Positions 44,380 to 56,300 of a stretch of DNA of 64,000 bases are shown piece after piece. The position numbers and the translations under genes were made by a program. The stretch's first letter is position 1; each line of letters opens with the position of its first letter. The notes beneath the pieces are model-generated. The model did not search any database and was not told where the DNA came from. It worked only from the letters and a program-made list of their open reading frames with translations. Source of the DNA: Brachypodium distachyon (lineage: Eukaryota > Streptophyta > Magnoliopsida > Poales > Poaceae); the NCBI RefSeq assembly GCF_000005505.3, contig NC_016131.3, forward strand, positions 24,481,001 to 24,545,000, in the 5' to 3' direction.

Positions 44380-47300
44380 TTAGAATCCAGCGCTGGGATT
44401 GGCAGAACCGGCGGCCACAACTCCCATTCCGCTTCCCTGAGCAGACCTAACACCTCTGTGTCCTCTTAACTGGGCGTCTGAAGGATCTTCCCATTTACCA
44501 TCTTTGTCGATATCTTGAACAAGTTCATCTATCTTCCGAAATTGGTATGGCCATGCGGAGTTGTATAAAAATTGCCGAAGATCGAACCTGTTATCCTCCG
44601 GAGAATAGCTCTGCAAAAGTAGTCAGGTTACAGCAGCAGCACAGGTAATCTTATGCCTACAAACTGATTTGCAGCAGCAGACATGTGGATTTTATGCCTA
44701 CAAACTGAAACAAGGCAGTACCTCTGCATGATATGATGGTGTCAAGACTGTCATCTTATGACGGTTTATGGCATAGTACTTAAAGAAGTGCTTCACTTTG
44801 TCAGCCACTTCTGAGGGGGATAATCTCCCACACCACCTGTGGCAGAGGTTCTGCAACAATATGTATTAGCAGTTTATCCAGAGATGATATATTTGTGTTC
44901 ATGACAATAAATACCATTAATTTAACTCGTTAAAGATCCATTTGTTATTTCATGAATCAAGTGCAACATTTTCAGCAAAAGAACTTAAATAATAATACTG
45001 TTGGAGTGTGGAACTCACACAGACTTCAGCGTCTAGGTCTGAGAAATCCAAGCATACCCACAGAATATCTATCAGAGAAAGAACCCAGTGCTCCCACTCT
45101 TGTGGTGTTCCCTCCCAGTACTCCCAAGTCCAAAATACACCCCATAAAGCCGTGAAAAAATCTCAACCAAGTTCACCACATACATATAATATTGGGCGAT
45201 CCTACTCTTGTTATGCCCAGATTGACAGTCAATGTCTTCTGGAAATTTTTATTATTCTATCAAGATCAGTTTAATAGAAGCATTAGTTTCTGAACTCATA
45301 AACACATTTTGTACTAGTGAGGAGAGAGGTGAAAACATGCAGTTGAGCAAAACAGAACTTTTTGTAGACACCCCATTTACGTACCGTCTACTGAAAGAGA
45401 ACTGTTTAAAAGAGAAGATGCTATCCCTGTAAAACTAACGAAATTGTCATTTCTTTCTCAAAAGAAACTTGTGTCAAATATGCAGATAAAGCTCAATAGC
45501 GTACAAACATTTGAAGTGTCATGAAAGAAAACCTCGAACTCTAATTTTAAATCAATTGAAGACCAACCTGAAACATTGAAACAGGACCGCACCGGAATAT
45601 TTTCCTTAATCTCCCGTATATTGACAACTCCTCGTATGTCATCCCCATGTCCACTTCATCCAACTAATTAAATAGAAATAGGTTCAACCGAGAAAGCTCA
45701 AATACAGGCAAATACTCAAACTCAAGTGAAATAATACAAATATTGTTATTACCTGACTAAGGCAATTTTATACATTATGTATATCAGAAACTTAAACTAA
45801 TAATGTACAACATCAAGGTTAAAAAACACAGGAACACAAAATTACCGTCAACAAACTGAAGTCGACCTGGTTCTGGAACTTCTGCTGAGTTCAAACTGGA
45901 AATCAGAGATCAAATGGACAAGTAGTTACCTGGTTATAGTCTGTACGGATTGGCTCAAGTTCTGCAGTAGGAGGTGCAGCTTCAACCTCAGCCAAGGAAG
46001 AATATTGAAGATGAACTGCTGCCCATCGTAAGAAAGCCCTGAGGTCTTGCTTACTTACACTTCCAATGGGGTTTATATCAGCTGAGCTGCAGTCATACTT
46101 AGGAAAGGAAATCAATAGTTATTTTTTTTTGCGGGTTGGAAATCAATAGTTATTGTCGTTACTCGTTACCAGAGGATCGAGTACGAAATAAGAGGCACTT
46201 GCCAATTGCTGGTAACTATATATTGATTCACTTTGGTCACTACGCTGGATAATCTTGCCTATATTTCCATCAAATGGACCAGGGCATTATATCTAAAAGT
46301 AAACAGAGATGTTAAACTTACCTTCGTCAAGTAACCACGCAACCCTTCATCCACATTTGAGCTTCCCAGAACAAGATAGAACCCAGACTTGTTATGAACC
46401 CATGGCATTAGAGAAGCCATCATAAAGGCTAGTACCATCCTGATTCGAGCTTGAATATTTTGCAATCCCAGATTCTCAGTATGTGATCCCCCGTCAACCT
46501 GAATTATTATAGAACAGATAGTGATCATCAGAATTTAGCCCTAAGTTATTTCTAGCATGGCAATGAATCTGAAACATTATTCTTGCTTGTTAGGTTATCA
46601 AAATTAAAACATTTGGTTACTGAAACTGAAACGTCAGATCTCTGAACCCCATGCCATGTGATAAAATATGATTCTCCACTTTAGTACACATTAAACAGAA
46701 ACAGCAGTCTAACAGAATTATGCGAAGGGAGAATGCATGACCCTTCCTCTTGATTCCTTTCAGTTTTTATCTCAATAATTGCACAGAAATGCTTCTCTGC
46801 TCATATATTTCAGACTTGATCCGTTCTTACTTTGTGATATTTTGAATCTTACAAAAAACATTGAACAGTTAAATGTTATGGTATAAAACAAGTTGAACCA
46901 TTAAGGTATAGCATAAAACAAAACATTCAGTTCACCATTCTCTGTTAGCCATAGAATAATATGTGGTGAAATGGGATAAAATATCAAGTTGAATATATGT
47001 TCCCAAAATGCATTCAAGCAATTTCTTTAGCAGACTAGAGTGCCATAACATCAAAATACCTTGTAGCGTGGTCGCTTCCCAGTAAATCTTTCAAACAAAG
47101 AAAGAAATGCAGACACTACGCTATCAATAGGTACATCAAAGTGGAATGAACCAATCTCTTCAGCTAGCCTTTTGGCACGTGATCTGGTATCTTCAGAACT
47201 GCGGAGAAACAACACTATGAATCAGGCAAAACAAGTACAGACTATATCAACAAGCAAGGTGTCTGTGAAGCACAATTTGTACTCTTTTATGGAAAAAATG

Positions 47301-50300
47301 AGAAATAGTAAAGCTACAAATTAAAGAATAATTCATCTGAAGGATACATGGAATGGTGCAATTCCTTGTGAAATTCTGGTGGCCACCATCCATGCCAACC
47401 TCATTTGTAAACAATATTCGCAATAGATGTTAGAAATGCTAGTTTCAGTTCCATCAGATGAAACACAAATGGTACAAGTACAGGGTTTTGAGAGAAAATA
47501 CAGTAAATATCATCATTATTAATGTAATATATTTACATGAAAGAATATTTCGAAGCATTTGAAAAAAGAACAGTACTACACTAAAGGAGTTAATTTCCTA
47601 AACCAAAGCCCACCTGTTTTCAGTTCCCATGTAAACAGTGTAAAATAAACGTTTTGCAAGTTCTCTGCTGTCTGTGGGGAACTCTCCATCTTTATACTGG
47701 CCAATCCGCATAGCATCTGCCTTAACTTGCTCATCCCCTTTCTCTATATCTGCATGTTGTGCACACTTAATAATCATTAAGGCAGATTTTAATCCAATAG
47801 CAATAATCATAGGTATTCCCTCGGTTCAGAAATTGAAGGTAGATTTTAACTGCCCAAGTTCAAGCTTTGACCAACAATTAATTAATCCAATAAAAATATA
47901 TGTAGGTTATCCGACAAAAAATTGTTACTGCTGGATTTGTATTCAAAAGGAAGCACTTTTATGAAGCTGTGATTCTGTAACTATTAACAAGATACTGTAT
48001 ACGATATTTACAGTCAACACTTCAACTTAGGCAGCAAAAATACACCTAATATGATGAGGATTGAGCTAGGCAACTAAGATTGTCTAGTTGGAAGAAAGGA
48101 TTAAGCTTCATCCTAAGCATCCAGTGCATCTCACTTCAATAGTGTATGCACTTCTTATAGTAAACGGAGCATAACTGCTACTTTCTTTGAATAACCTTTG
48201 CAGGACCTATTCCCTCTATGTAGATCCACCTTATATAGATATAGTAGCTGCCTTAGGGGCTCTTGGCAGCATGCCACTAGAAGTCTGGCTACTGTCGGAA
48301 GGGAGCGCATGCCAGAGCTTCTTGTGGCTTTGCTGGAGTTGGATCCTCGCAGGTGGGTTGGTTGCTAAAGTCGACACCTTCTCTTGTTGGGCACAGGTGA
48401 ACTTCTCCAATAAATGGGTATGCCCAGATCTATCTGATCTGGTCTCCTTCCATCTCTCTGGTAGTCGCCATCGTGGCTGTGTGGCTGCAGCTGGAAAAGA
48501 TACCCGGTTCACTGGATATGCGGCTTTACCTCTCTGTGTGATGTCCAGGTTCTTTGGCACCACTCTGGTCCTTGTTCTTGGTAGCTATAGGTTTGTTCTT
48601 ATGCCCTGCATGTTTTATTTGCTGAGCTCGTCGGATCTGGCTCTCTACAACTTTGTATTCCGGTAAGTCATGCAAAAAGCTTCAAGTTAGTCCTCTTTCC
48701 TGGTCGGGGCGGAATGGATTGAGGACGGTGCATATCTTCTTCTCCAATTTTGTGGCATCGGGTGATTTGCTCACTGGTGCTCATACGTGCTGGAACAAAC
48801 CCAACTTTAGCTAAGATGATAGGTCTCACAGATATAAATTGCAGGCTGACGTGGAAAACTTGGTGAGGTGAAGACTGAGGAAGGGATCAGTTGTATAGGT
48901 ATATAGGATTAGCGGGAGAGCTGCTGATACCCATAACCCCATACCGGAGGCCTGCTTCACGGTTTCTGGGATTGGCGGCCCACAGGAGCTCACCGTCACG
49001 TCTTTGCCTCCAGATTGGGGGTTCTGCCCGTTGCAGGAGCAATGTGTGCGATGGCACAGGGCCCCTAATAATTAGGGGGCCCAAATCTAAGTTTACCATC
49101 TGTACTTAATCAAAACCAAATTACAAGGCCCAACGAAAAGAAAAAAAATCCCAGAAATAGAAGGGCAGAGAGCACCCATAGACCTGCTTCTGAATTCCCA
49201 AAGTCTAATCAATCCCCCGGCAGTCCAATAAATCCCCTACATGAACTTCATCAGTTCATTGCAGCTGCGTCAACTTCTAGTGCCTAATCACGTCCTTGAT
49301 CTCCCTTTTCACGCTTTGTCTTCTCGACTTCTCCATCAGTCGCTGTCCACCGGCTCACATGTCCGCTACCGCCAGGCGCCAGATCCGCAGGTCGCAGGCT
49401 CTCAGCCAACTGCGACTCCAGATCTGCCAACTCCTGATTCCTGAAGTCCCAATCACAGGTTCTCAACCCCAGAATCGTAGGTTGCCCAATCAGTTTATTG
49501 CTTGAGTACTACATTTACTCTTTTAGCATATTTGATATATTGTTTGGTATTATAAGAAATAACATGTCTTGAAGTTATCTAATTAAGTGAAAACATGCTT
49601 CCGTTATCTGAAATTCCAAAGTTTAGGGGCCCATATTGCATTTTGTGCCGGGGCCTCAAATTTCTAGGTACGGCCTTGACGAGGATATCTCCGCCTGGTA
49701 ACCCCAGGCCAACTGAAGGACGGGGACAACTTAGTGTACAAGTCGGCCTCCCTCCAAAGGTCGGTTTGGTGGCTATCTTGCTGAGGAAGGACACCGTGGA
49801 GATATCTTAGGAAGGACTCCTCGTAGATATCTTGTATAGGCAGTATATGTCATAGATATCTTGTATAGAAAGAATGCCACGTGCATATCTTGTATAGAAA
49901 GAATACCACGTGCATATCTTGTAAAGGAAGAAAGTTAGGGATGTAGAGTCCATGCACGGGTGAATGTACAACTCTCGAGAGAAACCCTAGCTGTTCGACT
50001 ATATAAGGCCGGGTTAGGTGCCCTCGATGGGCAAAGACAATCTTGTAATCATTACACACATTACTGCAATTCTAGCAGGACGTAGGTCTACATCCAAGAG
50101 TAGGGATAGCCGAATCTGGGTAAACTTGTGTCTTGCCAAACTCCGGTACGATCGCCATCTTCTCCCTCGTCAGCCCAGCCCTCTCTCCCGATCATCCTAC
50201 ATGAAGATACCTGTCTCTAAGAAAAATCGACAGGCCTCTTAGTCACCGTCGAAGGGATTTTGGGCATCATATGCGGCAGCGACCTTGCTTGTCGAATCAG

Positions 50301-53300
50301 CATTGAATATGTCTTCATCAACAAATGTGGCATCGATCATCTCTTCCTCCTAACCTGTTCATGAGTCGTTGGGAGGCACTTCGGTTTCCTGTCCGGTTCC
50401 ATTTGCAGCGGCAGAGCCGTGGGCTTGCCAGGAGTCTGGCCTTGGACGGCGGTGGTGACGAATGAAAATCCCTGGAGGTGTCTTGAAGGCGTTTATGGTA
50501 ACCTGAGCGGCATGACAGGACACATTGGCTTCCAGGAGTCCATGGCTGGAACACGTCATCCTCAGGGGCATGCTTGTAATTTTCATTTTTCTTGTGCCTA
50601 AGCTTTATTGGGTTGTATCTGCATGCTCTTTGTGGAGCCCATTTTCATTTTCATATAATATATGCAGGATGTTTTCCTCTAAAAAAAGACTCGGCAAGAT
50701 TCCAACCTAACTAATTCATGAACTCTGATTATAGCAGCTTAAGTGTGACGGAAGGAGCTGCGCATTACATACTACTAGCACAATGTTGTCGTAAATCTAT
50801 AGACTATATGAAGACACCATCCAAAGGTTGTATCTATTTGCTTATTTATTTAGCTTATTAAAATTCTGTATCATGCTCAAATAAGAAATAGAGGAGCCAT
50901 TGTGAAATCTTGTATTCCAACATATATATTGACCAAGATTTAGTCTATTAATATATATATTTTGTGAAATAAAATTGATATCATTGGATTCGTATTCAAA
51001 AGTGCTTGTTTATGATAATGATTTATATCGTATAAGTCACACGTTGATGAAGTAATCTTTGGTCAAACGCTCAGTCAAACAAAACAATATAGGCCTTAAT
51101 TTGAGGAACAGAGGGAGTATTGCACAAATCAAACAGTCCTCTGGATGAACTTGTCCAAATCCTCAGTCATCAAATCTGGCGGTTGGATCTTTATCGAATA
51201 CTAACTGGAGAAGGAACCTCTAACCTCATTATCCAGACAAAAGAAAACTAACGATCAAGACAGTGTAGGCAACCCTACATGAGTACGTCGTCTATGTCTT
51301 GCTTCATCATGTTTGCACAGGCCTAAATTTACAGTATGCTTGTGATCAGTGGCTCATGCAGGGAAAAATGCAGCCGATCCTCATGGAATGTGATGGAGCA
51401 AACTAAAAATACAATCAATGATCAGAGTGGAAGTAACTTGCTTGAAAATAACTTTTTCCCATAGTTTGACCAAGAATAAAGATAAGAAATACAATTTGGT
51501 TTTCAGATCATAGGGATCAGCAAATTAGGAGGGCATGGTAGGTGGAACCAGTTCTCCACCTGCACCTATAGCACCATTGGTAGATACGTCCCGGTATTTG
51601 AAGTAAGCTTTTTAATATTAAAGTATTCCGTTGCTCTTATTTCTTTTGAAGAAGCACATATGTTTGCAAATTCAGTGTGCAGATAGACATTGCATCCTTG
51701 AATGACTGTCACCCAGCTTATTTAACTGCTTTCCTGAAATCTATATCTCAAAAGGCATTTTTTCGAATACTGTGCAAAGAAGGAAAAGGAAGGAGAACCA
51801 AGCTCAGCTTGGTTGGTCAGCCCAGCAAGGTATGCTGGCTACCTACCAGGGTTCGACCCTTGAAGGTCGCATTCCGGTGCCTCACCTTGTGAAAATTAAT
51901 ATAGTGTATCTATCTATATACTGTAGTTTAAATTCAGAAAAAAAGGATAAGTAAGAAGTACTGTTTGGCGTGACCTTTTAGGACAAGCTGGCACATGCAG
52001 CCAACAATTGCTGCAACGGATGAGCTATCTGCACCACCAGAAAGTGGAAGCAAAAATCCTGCCGCTCGACTTCTGCGAAGATAATCCCATAGCCAGCAAC
52101 TGGGTCCGAATGCAATCTCCTCTTCAGGACAGTGATACATAATCTTCAGAGGTGGTAGAAAAATGTTATAGTCAAACTCCATATCTCCACAGTATACCAT
52201 GTAGCTAAAGTAATATTTGGATGTATTATAATTATAAATGATGAAAAGAGTGATTTCATCTAATATTCTCGCAGGAGAAGTATTAGGATTCAGACAGTAT
52301 CAAATGTCAATTATCAGCAACAGCTAGAACTTTTGCACTGAGAAATTTACAAGGCTACCCAAGTTGGTCCGCACGTTGGTTTCTATTCAATACTACAAAG
52401 GAGAAAAAAAAGATCTAACTGTCAAACCTTATGCATGACTAAGTGTTAGCTTCACTGGCCTCTGGTATAACCCATATCTTAGCCCAGTTCAAGAATTACT
52501 AACTGTCACATTAAAAAAGGCAGCTTAATAACTAACAATGCACAATCCATGCAAAAACCTAACAATATGCTAGCCCACAGGAGTTCAAAGCTTCGTCATC
52601 TCGAACAAAAAAAAAAATCTCATCCCTGTGGCTTTTTTTATCTATACTACTATTAAACGCACGAGTTGTGGTGGATCCAAAAGATCAGCCATTCAACTGG
52701 CTAATCCAACGCCCCAAGTTGCTTCAATGATGTATGTTGTACAACAAGTTTTAATTGCTCGGCAGGGTGTGTGTGCTTTGGTTGTTTCTTTAACTAGCAA
52801 CTGTGTACGTGCAAAGCACACACACCCTGCCGAGCACTCGGCGCGAATGCAGGCAGGGGGCTGGGTGCGCACACGTGCGCGCACTACTAGCCAACTGGTC
52901 GACGCCCAGTTCCCTTACAGATCATCATCAACTCATCATACACTATATAGTTATGCGATGCTGCTCTAATATTGCTAGGTCCTTATACTTGATCACTGGG
53001 AGACTGATTAGGTCTCTTCCAAACATAAGGTTGTAAAAGAATCACATCTCTTTCATATACAGTTAAAAGACAGACATGAAATGTTCCATACTGCAGCATT
53101 ACAGAAATATATCAAATCTAGAAATGGGGACTAACCTCAATTGGATCAGTTGGAACCATTCTATTATGAAATGTCTGACACAGCTTATATGGTACCTTAA
53201 CACAAGGTACTTTTGTCACGTGACTTGCTTGCTCCCTAAAACTAGAAACGCATGCTCGATAACTCGATACCTGGTTGCACAAAAGAATACTCAGTTATGC

Positions 53301-56300
53301 AAATATAGTTCATGTGATCATGTTCCAGACAAATCATCTACTAGAAGTAGAACTAGTAATTCAGAAGTTATCTTAGCAAATATAAATATAAAAGAGACCA
53401 AAACATATAACCTTGGAGAACCCTACATAATAAGAACTCTTTAGAAATAGGGGAAATTGGCAACAGGACAACGTAATTTTCTGGCCTTTGCCGAAACACA
53501 CCGCCGGAGTGCGCCTTTGCCCAGTACCACTACAATTCCGTGGTCATTTACTACACCACACTGCCTGGCTTAAAACAGAAAGTTTGACTTTTTCCACAAA
53601 TTATCCCCATAATTTCACTTAAAAATGTGTTCAATCTGGAATATATGCCTGCACTAATTGATTTTGTGAACATTTATGGTTCGACTTGAGGCTAAATGCT
53701 GACCAATTTTGTAATCAAATAATGTCCAAAATTAACACATGTACTGCCTTTTAGGGCCAAAATAGATTTTTTTTTGTTCAAAACCATCATCCTGCCAAGC
53801 AAAAAACGTCATCCGTAGGAAAAAAAGTTAAACTTTGGGTTAGGCGGTGTGTTGTGGGAAATGACCACGAAATTGTAATGGTATTGGACAAAGATGCAAT
53901 CCAGCGGTGTGTTTTGGCAAAGTCCGGAAAATAACGGTGTCCCGTGGCTAATTTTCCCTTAGAAATGACATGAGAATAATGATGTACTCCCTCCAATCCA
54001 TATAAGTGTCTGAGACTTGGTACAACTTTGTACTAAATCCGAGACACTTATTATGGATCGGAGGGAGTAATAATTGTTAGCGAATATCCTTTCACATGAA
54101 AACAGGAAGTAAGTGAGCAGAAATCGTTTGTCTGTGTTAAAATAGCTTGTTTCCACTGTTGTTAAGGGAAATTATGTTCTCACAATTTTATTGATTAGAG
54201 AGCCTTCAATTATGCAAATCCAAAAACAGAAAGAGTAGAAATCACTGGCAGCATTATAGGACAGCAACTAAGATCTAAAGAAGCTAGAACTCACAGCATC
54301 CAGATCTATCAGAGCATCCAACACTTCAACATCTTTCAATGAAAATTGTGATCCCTGGGCAACCATATCACCATTCACCGCAATGCAGCAGCAACCATCT
54401 AACGAGAATTCAGGTTCAGAATAACTTATAAGAAATTGATCATCACAAAACTCCAAGGGAGACAAACAAATGCATAAAATCAATGTAGCACATAAGTACA
54501 TAGCAACTGCTGGATTGTTCTCTGAAAAACAAACGGCTGGATTGTTCTTAGAAGAAAATACTGCTGGATTGACAATCTGGGTATGATAGGGATAACTGCA
54601 TTGCTGATGGGATATTCTCTACCTTGTGTACTTTGTTTACTGGCGTTCTACTATTGCGATGAGCCAATGATGCCCAAGTCAATGATGCCCAAGTCTTTTC
54701 AGTAGTCTTGAAAAGAAAAAAAAGCTATTTTGCTGGAGGACTGAGGGATGAATGATACTCCCTCCGATCCTAAATTGTCGTCGAAATATTAATGTGTCTA
54801 GACACTTTTTAAAAATAGATACATCCATAATTGGGAAAATTTGAGTCAAGAATTTAGGATCAGAGGGAGTATATGGCATTCAAAGACTCTAACCAAAGCA
54901 CTACACATCATCACTACATCTTGTACAAAAATCAGGAAAATCATGATACAAGATTCCTTCTAGGACTTGAGTAATAAAATACTCCCTCTGGGCGGAATTA
55001 CTTGTCAATGATTTAGTACAGCTTTGTACTAAATCTGGGACAAGTAATATGGGTCGGAGGGAGTACTAAAATATCATTCAAAGTTCAGGCTTTTTAAGAC
55101 CGTCACAGTTACCGCCTGTCAAAGATTTTACCACGGCCACCAACATGTATCAGGTATATATATCTAAATTAGGAGGTTATTACAAAAGAAACATTTCCAC
55201 TACAATGACACACACTTCCTCCGAAGCACCCCCTCCCCCCAACCCCACCCCTTCATCGCTGATCGGTTACTGTTCAGTTGGCTTAGGATTAGGATCAATC
55301 AGAATTCACCCGATTAACTGAGTTAATCAGTCGACCATTAATCGGCCAGTTTTTCAAAAAACAATCCCAGGTTTCCCAGCACTAAAATATGCTATATTGA
55401 ATAATTCAACAAGTAAACATGTAAGAGAGGAGATCCCTTGAGCAGCCAAGCAGGGAGAGAACCAGAGGTGGCGGTCGGCGGAGAGCCAGAGGAGGAGAAC
55501 CAGATGCAAAGTCACGGGGGAGGAGGAGAAGACCAGTGGCAGAGGCCGGGAGCAGAGCTGGGAAGGAGAGGAGTCGATGAGAACCTGGAAGGCAGTGGCA
55601 GAGGAGGAAAACCAGAGGAGGAGGAGGAGGAGGACAAGGAAGAGGTGCTCCAGTCTCCAAAGGTGCTCCGCCGGGCTAGATCCGGCTGCCGGAGGTGAGC
55701 ATCTGGGGCGGCGGTGGGGTGAATCAGGGGAGGCGGCACAGAGCAGACATAATCGAGGCAGGAGGAGGGGAGAAAGAACGGCCTATTGGGCACCCTGCGC
55801 TAGACAGGACACGTAAATTTAATCTTTATTCTTTCCTAGTAATCGTTTATCAGCCGATTTATCGGCTGTCAGACCAAATAATCAGACCCAGCAATTAACC
55901 CTAACGATTCACGTTAATTCTAAGCGGCGCCCTCCCGATTAGTCATTAACGGCAATTAATCGCTGAGTGGGCCGATTTTTTGAACAGTGCTAATAACAAA
56001 GTGGTATGGATTTTTAATGTCTAATGAGATAATAAGAAGCGCTAAGAAAAATATAGCAGTAGTGCCCACATTTGACATACCATAATAAAGCCGGCCACCA
56101 TCACAACCCTGGTGATTAGCATACATGTATACACCACCACACAAACGGGTTGCATCTCTTATGGAATCAATCCGTAGATTGAGCTTCCTTAACTGATGAT
56201 GGCTTCCACTTGCATTCATGAAAACCTCAACACCGCTGAATGCTAGGGCAATCCGAGGAGCATCTGCAGTAAAGAGCTCTTCACAGGTTTCAGCAGCCAA

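Noticed and set aside
48187..48666. 159-residue plus frame in NADS intron 6 as a gene
   Set aside because: No recognised domain; it lies in repeat-like intronic DNA on the opposite strand.
55406..55816. Frames in the purine-rich core of intron 3
   Set aside because: Low-complexity GAG/CTC runs produce frames on both strands without any motif.
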